Assembly: GCA_963777355.1 (NCBI GenBank)
Contig: CAVZQK010000001.1
Coordinates: forward strand, 124,001 to 188,000
Length of the DNA: 64,000 nt
Direction: 5' to 3'
From: DATJHM01 sp963777355
GTDB taxonomy: Bacteria; Chloroflexota; Ktedonobacteria; Ktedonobacterales; Ktedonobacteraceae
Part shown: one piece after another, positions 41,214 to 51,166 of the stretch
Numbering within the stretch: the stretch's first letter is position 1
How the letters are laid out: every line of letters begins with the position of its first letter
The notes under the pieces: generated by a model
What the model was told of the DNA's origin: nothing
Seen by the model: only the letters and a program-made list of their open reading frames with translations
The model's database searches: none
Program-made: the position numbers and the translations under genes

Positions 41214-42080
41214 ATGCCTACTATTCAAGACCTTTTGACCTCTGCTACCTCGCTGCTCAAAAAGGCTGGCTATGAGAGTGCTCGTTTAGAAGCTCAGATG
41301 CTGCTGGAGGATGTATTGGGCGTTGATCGTGCTACGCTCTATGCCTATCCAGAGCGTGAGGTTGCGGAGGACCAGGCTCAACAGTATCGTGCTTTTATTG
41401 CACGCCGTGTCGAAGGTGAGCCGGTGGCTTATCTCACTGGACATCGCGAGTTTTACGGCCTGGATTTTCTGGTGGATCAGCGCGTGTTGATTCCTCGTCC
41501 AGAGACTGAGCTGCTTGTTGATGTGGCCCTTACGGTGGTGAGAGAGCGCCTGGATCAGGGGAAAAATCCCGTTGTGGCGGATATCGCTACTGGTAGTGGT
41601 ATTATCCCAATTACTCTGGCAGTTGAGGAACCCAGGCTTACCTCTCTCTACGCCAGTGATATCTCCTCTGATGCCCTGGCTGTGGCACGCCAGAATTGTG
41701 AGCTGCATCATGTGGAATCGCGCGTCCATCTTCTTCAGGGAGATCTGTTGGCACCTTTGCCCGAACCGGTAGATCTCCTCACCGCTAATCTACCCTATGT
41801 TGGAACCGATGAAAAAGATTTGTTAAGCGTAGACGTTTATAATTATGAACCTCATCTTGCGCTCTTTAGTGGCCCACATGGGCTAGATCTTTTACAGCGT
41901 CTCTGTGAAGATGCTCGCCAGTCTGGTATGCTAAAGGACAGGGCGGTCATCCTTTTGGAGATTGGTTTTCGCCAACGTGAGCCGCTTGAGCAGTTGTTGC
42001 ATGCATTATGGCCTCATGCAACCGTTCTTTGTAAGCAAGATTATGCAGGGTGGGATCGGCTGATGCAAGTGTATCTGTAA
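41214..42080 (+). CDS. prmC: Release factor glutamine methyltransferase PrmC
   Basis: A 288-residue enzyme that methylates the Gln of the GGQ loop in peptide release factors RF1 and RF2, using S-adenosylmethionine. It has the helical N-terminal domain (LLTSATSLLKKAGYESARLE), the LTGHREFYGLDFLVD signature, the SAM motif VADIATGSGIIPITLA and the catalytic motif as NLPY. Many PrmC proteins have NPPY; Leu in the second place is a variant in the first Pro position. ATG 41214 gives the normal family start. prfA is not adjacent here, unlike in many genomes. A weak ribosome binding site suggests coupling to the gene just upstream. Confidence 0.93.
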   Translation: MPTIQDLLTSATSLLKKAGYESARLEAQMLLEDVLGVDRATLYAYPEREVAEDQAQQYRAFIARRVEGEPVAYLTGHREFYGLDFLVDQRVLIPRPETELLVDVALTVVRERLDQGKNPVVADIATGSGIIPITLAVEEPRLTSLYASDISSDALAVARQNCELHHVESRVHLLQGDLLAPLPEPVDLLTANLPYVGTDEKDLLSVDVYNYEPHLALFSGPHGLDLLQRLCEDARQSGMLKDRAVILLEIGFRQREPLEQLLHALWPHATVLCKQDYAGWDRLMQVYL

Positions 42081-42081
42081 A

Positions 42082-43524
42082 TTGTCTTATCAGCATAAAA
42101 TGCTGTTTCTCTCCTTCTCAGGGGGTATGTCTATGGTTCTAGCGAGTAATGTTCAAGTGTATTTTCTGTCTTCATTGCCTTTTTCTCTTCCCAATGAGCT
42201 TTCATTACTGCTGGTCAGTAGTATTTGTGCTCTGCTCCTCTCATTTCTTCTGACGCTGGTAGTGATTAAGGTCTCCCACACGTTTGGCTGGTTGGATCGT
42301 TCTACTGCTGAGCGTACGCGTATTCATAAGAAGCCTGTACCTCGTCTGGGTGGGATCGCTATATTTCTCGCGTTTGTGGTCGTCTCTCTGCTCTTTTACG
42401 CGACAAATCCAGAACTGGATGGCATGGAGATGACGCGCTATATTTTGCTTCTGGTTGCCGCTACACTGATTGTTGTTGTCCATGCTTATGATGATGTCAA
42501 AGGGCTGAAGCCGCTGACAAAATTACTGGTGCAGACGCTGGCTGTCCTGATTTTGTTGGGTCCCTGGTTTGTGGATATGAAGTTTCATGGCATCTTGCTC
42601 TTTGGCTTTAATAATCCTCTCCCTACCCGTGTCCTGGTCCCCCATGCCGGTCTCGCCTGGTATCAACAACCAGAACTGACGCTCTTTATTCGCCCGCCCG
42701 CCCATCAATTGCCCGTTATCTCCTGGCTGGTTATTCCGGCTGTCCTCTTTACCTGGTTCTGGATGGTTGGGATGATGAATACGATTAATTTTATTGATGG
42801 CGTCGATGGGCTGGCGACTGGCGTGGTCGCGATTACTGGTGTTTTTATTGCAGTGATTAGCTGGACCTTGCAGCAGCATACGATTGCGATTCTGGCGGCA
42901 ATCTTTACCGGGGCCGTGCTTGGATTTCTGATTCTCAACTGGAATCCGGCAAAGATTTTTATGGGTGATAGCGGCTCGCAGTTTCTCGGCATTATGCTCG
43001 CCTCACTCTCTATTCTCGGCGGAGCAAAAGTCGCTCTGGCATTGATGGTGCTGGGTATCCCTATCCTTGATGTCTTTGTTGTATCGATAAATCGTATCCG
43101 CCGCGGTCAGTCGTTTACTCACTATGATACAAAGCATTTGCATCATCGCCTGCTTGCGACTGGCTTAAATGCCCGTCAGATCTGCTACGTCTTTTACAGC
43201 CTCACTCTAGGCTTTGGATTACTTGCACTGGGATTGCCGCGCATCTATAAAATTCTTGGTATTGTCCTGGTTGCAGTGATAATGGCCGCCTTGATTATCT
43301 GGATCGATTATCGCCAACGTCGGCGTGGGGTGCCGATTAAACTGGATGACGCTGATGCGGTTGCAAAAGAGGTTGTAACCACAGAGGGCGGAGAGGATGT
43401 TCATGCTGCTACTATTCAGCAATTTACGCCCTATCCGCCCGTACTAGAGGCTGGTTCTCAAGATCAGCTCTCTAGCGTGTTGCAACCTGATCCATCGCAT
43501 GAGCGTGCGCAGTCTCCTCAATAA
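42082..43524 (+). CDS. Undecaprenyl-phosphate sugar-1-phosphate transferase, WecA/TagO type
   Basis: A 480-residue polytopic membrane protein of the MraY/WecA family with about eleven hydrophobic segments. The conserved loops are seen: HKKPVPRLGGIAIF, HAYDDVKGLKPLTKLL, NTINFIDGVDGLATG and FMGDSGSQFLG. The last three hold the catalytic Asp residues. It moves a sugar phosphate (probably GlcNAc-1-phosphate) from a UDP-sugar to undecaprenyl phosphate to start cell-wall glycopolymer synthesis. The 12-residue GGVDG..AKE-type tail is hydrophilic. Start could be TTG 42082, ATG 42100 or ATG 42127. Its last 53 nt overlap the end of convergent uvrA. Confidence 0.88.
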   Translation: MSYQHKMLFLSFSGGMSMVLASNVQVYFLSSLPFSLPNELSLLLVSSICALLLSFLLTLVVIKVSHTFGWLDRSTAERTRIHKKPVPRLGGIAIFLAFVVVSLLFYATNPELDGMEMTRYILLLVAATLIVVVHAYDDVKGLKPLTKLLVQTLAVLILLGPWFVDMKFHGILLFGFNNPLPTRVLVPHAGLAWYQQPELTLFIRPPAHQLPVISWLVIPAVLFTWFWMVGMMNTINFIDGVDGLATGVVAITGVFIAVISWTLQQHTIAILAAIFTGAVLGFLILNWNPAKIFMGDSGSQFLGIMLASLSILGGAKVALALMVLGIPILDVFVVSINRIRRGQSFTHYDTKHLHHRLLATGLNARQICYVFYSLTLGFGLLALGLPRIYKILGIVLVAVIMAALIIWIDYRQRRRGVPIKLDDADAVAKEVVTTEGGEDVHAATIQQFTPYPPVLEAGSQDQLSSVLQPDPSHERAQSPQ

Positions 43525-46123
43525 ACAGGCGTTTGAGGAAATGTCCAGTGTAGGACTGCTCGTTTTCTGCCACCTCTTCCGGGGTTCCCTGGGCGATGAT
43601 CTGGCCGCCAGCATCGCCCCCCTCTGGTCCGAGATCAATCAACCAGTCGGCACTTTTGATGACATCCAGGTTATGCTCAATGACAACAATGGTGTTTCCT
43701 GTATCGACCAGACGCTGTAAGACATCGAGCAGGCGGTCTACGTCGGCAAAGTGCAGACCTGTAGTTGGCTCATCGAGAATATACATAGTACGCCCTGTGG
43801 CTCTTCGTGAAAGCTCTGTCGCCAGCTTTACACGCTGGGCCTCACCGCCTGAAAGGGTGGTCGCAGGTTGTCCGAGACGCATATAGCCAAGTCCCACATC
43901 GTTCAGCGTCTTCATTTTATTGTAGACAGAAGGAACATTGGAGAAGAACTCAACTGCTTCTTCGACAGTCATATCCAGTACTTCAGAGATACTCTTGCCT
44001 TTGTAATGGATCTCCAGGGCTTCACGGTTATAGCGTTTGCCATGACAGACTTCGCAGGGAACGTAGACATCGGGAAGGAAGTTCATCTCGATGCGTACAA
44101 TGCCCTCACCTTTACAGGCTTCGCAGCGACCACCTTTGACGTTAAATGAGAAACGTCCAGGAGCATAGCCGCGGATTTTTGATTCTGCTACCTGAGCAAA
44201 AAGTTCGCGGATCGTGGTAAAGGCATTGGTATAGGTCGCAGGATTTGAACGCGGTGTGCGTCCAATCGGCGACTGATCAATATCAATTACCTTGTCCAGG
44301 TGCTCCAGGCCTTCGATGCTCTCATGCTCACCGGGTCGATCATGGGCCCGGAAAAAGGTATGTGAGAGCTTCTTGTAAAGAATATCGGTAATTAATGTGC
44401 TTTTGCCTGAGCCTGAGACGCCGGTAACGGCTACAAATTTGCCCAGCGGAATATCGACGGTCACATCTTTCAGATTGTTCTCGCGTGCTCCTTTAATAGT
44501 AAGCACGTTTCCATTGCCAGACCGTCGTTCAGCGGGTGTCTTGATCTGTTTGCGGTGTGAGAGATAATCTCCGGTCAATGAGCCGGGATTGGAGACGATC
44601 TCCTCATAGGTCCCTTCCGCCACGACATGGCCGCCATGCTCACCCGCGCCAGGACCAATATCAATGATATGGTCGGCTACGCGCATCGTATCTTCGTCGT
44701 GTTCGACTACCAGCAAGGTATTGCCCAGGTCGCGCAGACGAATTAGCGTTTTAATCAGCCGTGCATTATCGCGCTGATGGAGACCAATGCTCGGCTCATC
44801 GAGAATATAGAGTACGCCCATCAAGCCTGAGCCAATCTGAGTTGCCAGGCGAATACGCTGGGCTTCACCACCAGAAAGACTCATCGCCGCTCGGTCCAGG
44901 GTCAGATAGTCCAGGCCGACATCGATCAGAAACTGGAGACGTGCGTGAATCTCTTTCAGGACCTGGCGTGCGATGATGCGCTCGCGTTCACTTAACAGGC
45001 CAAGCACGAGAGGGCCACTGGTATCTATCTTTGCCAGTGGATCTCCAAGCAAGGATTCAGAAGATGTAGCGCTTTTGCCGTTTTTCTTTTTGCCGTTACT
45101 GGCCGCGACTGCTTGTAGCTGCGGGATGGCCTGGGTCTTCTGTTCGCTCTCAAGTTCTCGGAAAAAACGCTGTGTGTGCAGAATTGGCAGGCGGGTAACT
45201 TGCACAATGTTACGGCCACCTACGGTAACGGCCAGCGCCTCTGGTTTCAGCCGGGCACCGTGACAGACCGGGCAGATACGGGCCGTCATATAGCCCTCGA
45301 TCTCTTCACGAATGCCATCACTATCTGTCTGTTTATAGCGCCTGTCCAGATTAGGGATAACACCTTCAAAGTGGACATTATAATTGCGTGTATTGCCATG
45401 CTGAGGAGTATAACGAATGGTCAATTGCTCATCTATGCCATACAGGATTTTCTGCTTGATATCATCGCTTTGTTTGTTCCAGGGAGTATCAAGATTGAAA
45501 TGATAGCGTTCTGCAAGCGCTTCAAGGGTCGCACTATGCCACTGGCTGCCATTGACGACTTTACTCCACGGCGCTATTGCTCCATTCAGAATACTCGCTT
45601 CTGGATGAGTCACGATCAGTTCTGGATCAATCTCTTGCTGTGTACCCAGACCAGTACAGGCGGGACAGGCCCCATGCGGACTATTGAAGCTGAAGGTTCG
45701 AGGAGCGATTTCTGGTAGACTGATGCCACAGTAGACACAGGCGGCCTTTTCCGAGAAGAGAATCTCCTGACCATCAACGACTGAGACCAGCACGACACCG
45801 CTGCCCAGCTTTAATGTTGTTTCCAGCGAATCGGCGAGCCGTTGCCTGAAGGCCGGATCAACCCCTTCATGAATCTGGGTCTCAGCCGTTTCAGCCGCAT
45901 CCCTGCTCTGTACCTCGTAGATAGCTGAAGTCTCCGCAACCTTGCGTAGCCCGGATGTCTCTCGCTCAGTTCCGTTGCTACTCTCTTTTTTGCCTTTGCG
46001 CAAGATCAGGCGGTCAACAACGACCTCGATAGTATGTTTTTTCTGTTTATCCAACTCGATCTCGTCGCCCAGGTCGAGAATCTGGCCATCAACGCGTACA
46101 CGTACATAGCCGGAACGGCGCAT
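43472..46123 (-). pseudogene. uvrA: UvrA, C-terminal fragment after an in-frame amber codon
   Basis: The 883-residue frame holds most of UvrA: the first zinc module (CVYCGISLPEIAP..CPACTGLG), the signature LSGGEAQRIRLATQIGS, Walker A of the second ATPase GVSGSGKSTLITDILY, the second zinc finger GRCEACKGEGIVRIEMNF..CEVCHGKRYN, and LSGGEAQRVKLATEL. It scans DNA for damage with UvrB in nucleotide excision repair. The same frame continues upstream through GRKGEYKNIFED to a TAG at 46160-46162. Before that lies the N-terminal fragment. Joined length is about 1058 residues. Two insertions (one KKKNGKSATSSE) make it longer than the usual 940. Confidence 0.88.
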
Positions 46124-46159
46124 ATCCTCAAAGATATTCTTGTACTCGCCTTTACGGCC

Positions 46160-46648
46160 CTAAATCAGGGGAGCGAGCAGCAGGAGTCGTGAGCCTTCTG
46201 GCAGCGTGAGAACGGCATCCACAATCTGTTGCAGCGTCTGCTGACTGACTTCTCGTCCACATTGAGGACAGTGCTGATGCCCGATGCGTGCATAGAGCAG
46301 GCGCAAATAGTCATAGATCTCTGTCACGGTGCCTACTGTTGAACGCGGATTATGGGTGGCTCCTTTCTGATCGATGGAGATCGCGGGCGAGAGACCATCA
46401 ATATGGTCAACATCGGGTTTCTCCATTTTATCGAGAAATTGGCGAGCATAGGCAGAGAGGGACTCTACATAGCGGCGCTGTCCTTCGGCAAAGAGAGTAT
46501 CAAAGGCCAGGCTGCTTTTTCCTGAGCCGGAGAGTCCAGTGATGACCACCAGCTTATCGCGAGGAATGGTCACATTAATGTTTTTTAAGTTGTGCTCACG
46601 GGCACCGCGTATTACAATTTTATCCTGGGGCATAGCGCTTTTAACCAT
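46160..46648 (-). pseudogene. uvrA: UvrA, N-terminal fragment ending at amber codon
   Basis: 162 residues containing IRGAREHNLKNINVTIP, Walker A GLSGSGKSSLAFDTL, EGQRRYVESLSAYARQFL and CPQCGREV, ending LLLLAPLI. The next codon is TAG, then the same frame continues GRKGEYKNIFED, the exact UvrA sequence. Relatives have Arg, Val-Arg or Gln at this place, so a CAG or CGG codon changed to TAG is likely. This is either a real nonsense mutation or a base-call error. TAG is used as a normal stop elsewhere here (yeaH), so codon reassignment is unlikely. Start could be ATG 46648 or 46633. Confidence 0.88.
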
Positions 46649-47307
46649 CCATCACTGAAAATTTTTGTTGCCGTCATACATTTTTGTCTGCTAGCCTGTT
46701 TGATCTTAATACTATTTTTTAGTGCATAAAAGAGCAGGTATTCCGCGTTCCCGATAGAAGATACAAACAAACGTTCCATGTTAAGGTACAATACTGTTTT
46801 CCTGTCGTCAAGGGGTAATAGGGAAAAAACGAGGATGCGGAACCTCTTCAGCAAAAATTACTTTGGAAAGGGGGATTTCGGACCTCTGTAGGTGAGCGCC
46901 AGAGCTCTCTATACGGTTTTCTCAACACCATCCATCTTTTTTGTTAGCTCACATCTTTCTCTATAGAAGAGAACACCGCCAGGATAGGTCTTATTTCCTA
47001 TTTGCCGCGCATAATCTTCTTTTTTGTTATGGCTGGACCGCCTGGATTGGTTGCTGAAGAGGGTTTTTTTCTCTGCTAGCAAATTGCTTGCTATAAGCGC
47101 ATCTACTTGAGCTGATAACTCGTATTAAAAGAGAGTTAACCATACGGAATGCAGTACAAACCATGTACTATAGAAAGAAACATTGTATTGCAACTGGGAA
47201 ATACAAAAATATGCTCTTTCAACAACATCTGTTGTCTGAAATTAGTAACTTTTTTTGATAGTTATACATAAAATGCAAGTCCGATCTAGCGAAGGAGGAT
47301 GATTAGT
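46649..47307. other. Divergent intergenic region between uvrA and the GlsB-like gene
   Basis: A 659-nt A+T-rich stretch. Short T runs and small inverted repeats (GTACA/TGTAC near 47151-47168) occur, but there is no convincing gene, SOS (LexA) box or promoter that I can support. Confidence 0.45.
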
Positions 47308-47661
47308 ATGTTAGCTGCTCTGCTCGTTGTGGCTGATGGAGTCACGGTAAAAATTGGTGACAATGTCTGGAACATTGGCCTTAACTTTATTCTCTACCTG
47401 ATAATTGCCGCAATTGTTGGTCTTATTGCTGAAGCAATTGTTGGTGGACGGCGTGTACCTTTCGGTTTTATTGGGGCAATTATTGCCGCAGTTATTGGTA
47501 TCTGGCTGATGACGCAAGTTATTAGTATTCAGGGCATCGGTGATATTACCCTCTTCGGTGTTCCTCTTATCAGGGCTTTGATAGGCGCAATCATCTTTGT
47601 TGCTCTCTGGCACTTGCTGACTCTGGCCTTTGTACGTCGTCCGTACCGTCGCGCAGTCTAA
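47308..47661 (+). CDS. GlsB/YeaQ/YmgE-type stress membrane protein
   Basis: A 117-residue membrane protein. ATG 47308 is used because AAGGAGG lies 9 nt upstream, whereas ATG 47299 abuts it. After a short outer loop come three hydrophobic helices: FILYLIIAAIVGLIAEAIVG, GFIGAIIAAVIGIWLM and LIRALIGAIIFVALWHLL. The Gly pattern GLIAE..G.GF.GAI..A.IG matches the transglycosylase-associated/GlsB family, small proteins induced by general stress. The molecular role is not known. A terminator follows directly, so the gene is monocistronic. Confidence 0.8.
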   Translation: MLAALLVVADGVTVKIGDNVWNIGLNFILYLIIAAIVGLIAEAIVGGRRVPFGFIGAIIAAVIGIWLMTQVISIQGIGDITLFGVPLIRALIGAIIFVALWHLLTLAFVRRPYRRAV

Positions 47662-48091
47662 CACTTGCTACTCATTGCAATTAATAGAACGAATCTCTTC
47701 TTAAGCCGGGTTCAGCAGGACCTGGCTTTTTGGACTTTCTTCAGCGTTCCTCTCTTCAGACGTAACTTCTCTCTTTCTTCAGCGTATACTAAATACATAG
47801 TGAAATTGACCTCTTGCTCTCATGTTTTTGTACCTGGAACCGATTATAGTAGGTAGTACCACTTTCCTATGTGCTTGCCTGTTACGGCTGAGATATATGC
47901 TTGTTTGCTTGTAGATGTTTCAGTACCCTCAAGCGGGCCGGGAAAGAATATACCTCAAGCCACCAAAGATAAAGTATTCTACAACAGGAAAAATGCAAAG
48001 GTCAAGTGGAGATGCATTAGGGATAAGTAGAGAGTGTTAGATGACAGAACGAGCCTATCATTGACAGGCTGCTGGTATGTGGGGAGAAGAT
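47662..48091. other. Intergenic region before the signal peptidases
   Basis: 430 nt holding the terminator at 47703-47731 and a compact inverted repeat AGCCTATCA/TGACAGGCT just before the first signal peptidase gene (about 48052-48070). Nothing else is supported. Confidence 0.45.
47703..47731 (+). terminator. Intrinsic terminator of the GlsB-like gene
   Basis: AAGCCGGGTTC (47703-47713) pairs with GGACCTGGCTT (47718-47728), 11 pairs with two G-U, then TTTTT. Confidence 0.85.
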
Positions 48092-48727
48092 ATGCGTGGA
48101 GAGTTGAACACTGAGAATCGCTATCGGCTGGTACGTGAGATTATTGAGACGTTGGTTTTGACAACTCTGATGTTTCTGCTTATAAACACGGCTATTCAGA
48201 ACTATGATGTAGATGGCCCAAGTATGGAACCTCGCTTACATAATCAGGAACGTATTATGGTTGATAAATGGTCATATCTCTGGCATCAGCCTGCTCGTGG
48301 TGATATTATCGTCTTTATTGCTCCCCCAGAACCACAGGATTATTATGTCAAGCGTGTCATAGGAATTCCTGGTGATCGGATCACGATTTATGATACAACA
48401 GTGATTGTAGATGGTGTAACGCTGAAAGAGAGCTATGTGAAACCTGAGAATCAGGGAAATCTGGATATGCTTCATCCTATTGAGAATATGCTGGTTCCCG
48501 CTGGTGATTATTTTGTTCTGGGCGATAATCGTGCGAATAGTTCAGATTCCCGTGTCTGGGGGTTTGTGCCTGTTAAGAATATTGTTGGGCGTGCTACTCT
48601 GGTCTATTGGCCTTTATATGAGGATAATTATGGTTTACTGCCAGATTATTCTGCGGTTTTTGCTCATGTCCATCAGCCTGTTCAGAGAGCGGCGCTATCT
48701 GATAAGCATATCTTGAATTCTCGGTAA
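48092..48727 (+). CDS. lepB: Signal peptidase I (copy 1)
   Basis: A 211-residue type I signal peptidase. It cleaves signal peptides from exported proteins at the outer face of the membrane. One N-terminal helix (LVLTTLMFLLINTAIQNY) anchors it. The catalytic Ser is in DGPSMEP and the general-base Lys in YYVKRVIGIPGD; VLGDNRANSSDSR is the third family box. ATG 48092 has GGGGAG upstream. Unlike the next two copies it lacks the long Ser/Pro-rich C-terminal tail with a second hydrophobic segment. It is the first of three tandem paralogues and the most diverged. Confidence 0.92.
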   Translation: MRGELNTENRYRLVREIIETLVLTTLMFLLINTAIQNYDVDGPSMEPRLHNQERIMVDKWSYLWHQPARGDIIVFIAPPEPQDYYVKRVIGIPGDRITIYDTTVIVDGVTLKESYVKPENQGNLDMLHPIENMLVPAGDYFVLGDNRANSSDSRVWGFVPVKNIVGRATLVYWPLYEDNYGLLPDYSAVFAHVHQPVQRAALSDKHILNSR

Positions 48728-48850
48728 AATTGGTGGCTTTTGCATCGATCCAGTTTGTATTGAGAACCTGGCCAGATAGTAGTGTCTTACTGTTACAGGT
48801 TGATATCTCTCATATTTAAGCGAGAGGTATAGGCAGTATAAGGTGTATTG

Positions 48851-49588
48851 ATGGATATAGAATTCGATTTTGAGAAGCGCTACCGCCTAGTGAGGGAGAT
48901 CATTGAGACCGTGGTGCTCACCGTTTTGATGTTTCTGGTGATTCGGTTAGCGGTGCAAAATTTTAACATTGATGGTCATAGTATGGAACCGAGCTTTCAT
49001 AATGGAGAGCTCATCATTGTAGATAAATGGTCCTATTTTTTTAGTTTGCCAAAGCGTGGGGATGTGCTGGTTTTTGTCGCTCCCCCGGAGCCCACACAGG
49101 ACTACATTAAACGTGTCGTTGGTTTGCCGGGAGATGTAATCACAATCCAGAATAATGTTGTCTATGTGAATAATCAGCCGCTCAATGAACGCTATGTGAG
49201 TCCCGCCAATAATGGCCCTATTAATAACAAAGTTTTTCAAAATATGCTTGTACCTGCTAATAGCTATTTTATGCTAGGGGATAATCGTGCAGGGAGCAGG
49301 GATTCTCGTGATTGGGGTTGTTTGCCAAAACAGAATATAATTGGACGGGCATCGGTAATCTACTGGCCTTTAGGGCAAGATAATAGCGGTCTGTTGCCGA
49401 GCGCCTCTTCGGTCTTTCAGCATGTGTCTGCTGGATCACCCACGAAATCGACCAGTATCTGTCCGATTATGTATCCACCAGTTTCTGCTTCGACAACCCC
49501 TTCTAGCTCAAGTGATCATGTGAACACATTATTAGTACTTGCACTGCCTGCGTGTTCAATGGTTTGGCGTAGGCGCAAGAGAACTTGA
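48851..49588 (+). CDS. lepB: Signal peptidase I (copy 2) with C-terminal anchor
   Basis: A 245-residue signal peptidase I. Anchor helix VVLTVLMFLVIRLAVQNFNI, catalytic Ser in GHSMEPSFHNGEL, Lys in YIKRVVGLPGD, and box MLGDNRAGSRDSRDWG are present. After the catalytic domain is a Ser/Pro-rich stretch and a second hydrophobic segment, VNTLLVLALPACSMVW, ending in RRRKRT. This is like a C-terminal sorting or anchor tail. ATG 48851 is preferred over TTG 48848. It is very close to copy 3 at DNA level; a stretch of about 95 nt around the anchor and active site appears identical, showing recent duplication or gene conversion. Confidence 0.92.
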   Translation: MDIEFDFEKRYRLVREIIETVVLTVLMFLVIRLAVQNFNIDGHSMEPSFHNGELIIVDKWSYFFSLPKRGDVLVFVAPPEPTQDYIKRVVGLPGDVITIQNNVVYVNNQPLNERYVSPANNGPINNKVFQNMLVPANSYFMLGDNRAGSRDSRDWGCLPKQNIIGRASVIYWPLGQDNSGLLPSASSVFQHVSAGSPTKSTSICPIMYPPVSASTTPSSSSDHVNTLLVLALPACSMVWRRRKRT

Positions 49589-49717
49589 GAAAGTGATCTT
49601 GATAAGCTATGCTAGGAGAAAGCTTATTGTTATGACTAGATTGCTCAGTTCTGGTGAAGAGAGTTACCATTGTTTACTTGCTCATAGAAAGACAGAAGGT
49701 ATTAAAGGAAATACGTA

Positions 49718-50476
49718 GTGGATATAGAATACGATTTTGAGAAGCGCTATCGCCTGGTGAGGGAGATCATCGAAACCGTGGTGCTCACCGTTTTGATGTT
49801 TCTGGTGATTCGGTTAGCGGTGCAAAATTTTAACATTGATGGTCATAGTATGGAACCGAGCTTTCATAATGGGGAGCTCATCATTGTAGATAAATGGTCC
49901 TATCTTTTGCGTCCGCCTGTACGAGGGGATGTGCTGGTTTTTGTCGCTCCCCCTCAGCCTTCTCAGGACTACATTAAGCGGGTGATTGGTCTGCCAGGAG
50001 ACGTAATCACGATCCAAAATAATATCGTCTATGTGAATAATCAGCCGCTCAATGAACGTTACGTGAGTCCCGCCAATAATGGTGCGATCAATGATAAGGT
50101 TTTTCAAAATATGATCGTACCAGCCAACAGCTATTTTATGTTGGGTGATAATCGTGCAGGAAGTTCAGATTCTCGTGCCTGGGGCTGTTTGCCAAAGCAG
50201 AATATTATTGGCCAGGCCTCAGTTGTTTACTGGCCGTTGCGGCAGGATAATAATGGTCTGCTACCAAATGTTTCTTCGGTCTTTCAACATGTTGCTGCTC
50301 CGCCTCCAACAAAATCAACCAGTATCTGTCCAATTATGTATCCGCCGGCCCCTGCTTCAGTGCCTCAGCCAGATTTAAGTTCTGGAGTGAATACGTTATT
50401 GATCATCGCCATGCCCGCCTTTTCGGTAGCCTGGCGACGACGCAAGAGGACTTCAGTGGAGCATAAAGCCAGTTAA
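49718..50476 (+). CDS. lepB: Signal peptidase I (copy 3) with C-terminal anchor
   Basis: A 252-residue signal peptidase I starting at GTG 49718 (AAAGGAAA upstream). It has the same anchor helix and active site as copy 2: GHSMEPSFHNGEL, YIKRVIGLPGD, MLGDNRAGSSDSRAWG. A Pro-rich linker (YPPAPASVPQPDLSS) leads to the hydrophobic segment VNTLLIIAMPAFSVAW and a basic RRRKR tail. Divergence from copy 2 is concentrated in the loop after the anchor and in the C-terminal linker, the parts that could set substrate preference or partner. Three copies in a row suggest demand for different secreted proteins. Confidence 0.92.
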   Translation: MDIEYDFEKRYRLVREIIETVVLTVLMFLVIRLAVQNFNIDGHSMEPSFHNGELIIVDKWSYLLRPPVRGDVLVFVAPPQPSQDYIKRVIGLPGDVITIQNNIVYVNNQPLNERYVSPANNGAINDKVFQNMIVPANSYFMLGDNRAGSSDSRAWGCLPKQNIIGQASVVYWPLRQDNNGLLPNVSSVFQHVAAPPPTKSTSICPIMYPPAPASVPQPDLSSGVNTLLIIAMPAFSVAWRRRKRTSVEHKAS

Positions 50477-50477
50477 G

Positions 50478-51059
50478 CTAGGCTAAGATTGGAGCTCCCA
50501 GCGTAAGGGTCATTTCTCCGTTCTGGAGTTGTAGGTTTTGGATGGGATGTTTGAGTTTTGCTTGAGCGCTTGAGAGGTGCCGATTAATCATTGCTGTCGC
50601 CTCATCTGGCGATATGAACAGGCCGAGCAGGCCCCCTATCTGCACGTTGGTTGCTTTTAACTGACCATTGACGAGTTGTGGTAGCCCCTGTATGCTACAC
50701 GGCTGCCCTAAGACCTCAAGCTGGATTTGTACTCCCTGAGGAGTGATCGTCCCTTTGGGATTTTTAACCGGGTCCGAGGGAGCGAGATTCACTGCAATCA
50801 TATTGGTCAAGAAGTTATTATTGACAGAGACAGGACCAGGCGGCAGGAGCACTGCTGCTTCTGGTATCTGATTGACGGCGTCGCTCATTGCATTGTCGAG
50901 CTGTGCCTGAACGTAAGGCCGGACGATAAAGACAAAACCAGCTCCTAGAATAAGTGCCAGGAGTACAAGTAAAGTTAATACACTGACAAAACAACCAAGT
51001 GGGTTACGCTGTTTGGAGGGCCGTCTCTCTGAATAAGAATCTGTACGTGCTTGTGTCAT
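50478..51059 (-). CDS. Membrane-anchored protein, LmeA/DUF2993-like
   Basis: A 193-residue protein with a basic cytoplasmic tail, one membrane helix (CFVSVLTLLVLLALILGAGFVF) and an outer domain. The domain, with NNNFLTNMIAVNLAP, VQIQLEVLGQPCSIQGLPQLVNGQL and QNLQLQNGEMTLTLG, resembles LmeA/DUF2993 lipid-binding proteins, though this is a weak resemblance. The stop abuts the end of the third signal peptidase gene (convergent). Function unknown. Confidence 0.65.
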   Translation of the reverse strand: MTQARTDSYSERRPSKQRNPLGCFVSVLTLLVLLALILGAGFVFIVRPYVQAQLDNAMSDAVNQIPEAAVLLPPGPVSVNNNFLTNMIAVNLAPSDPVKNPKGTITPQGVQIQLEVLGQPCSIQGLPQLVNGQLKATNVQIGGLLGLFISPDEATAMINRHLSSAQAKLKHPIQNLQLQNGEMTLTLGAPILA

Positions 51060-51166
51060 TCTCTTTCACCTTTTTTGCCATATTGCTGAGAAACCATCTC
51101 AATGTAATAACGGCCCTACCCACGGATATGTTTACACATATTTATGCGCTTTTTAACGTGAGCGTT

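Noticed and set aside
46160..46162. Recoding of TAG as pyrrolysine or another amino acid in uvrA
   Set aside because: TAG is used as an ordinary stop elsewhere (for example yeaH), no pyl genes are seen, and only this one gene is affected.
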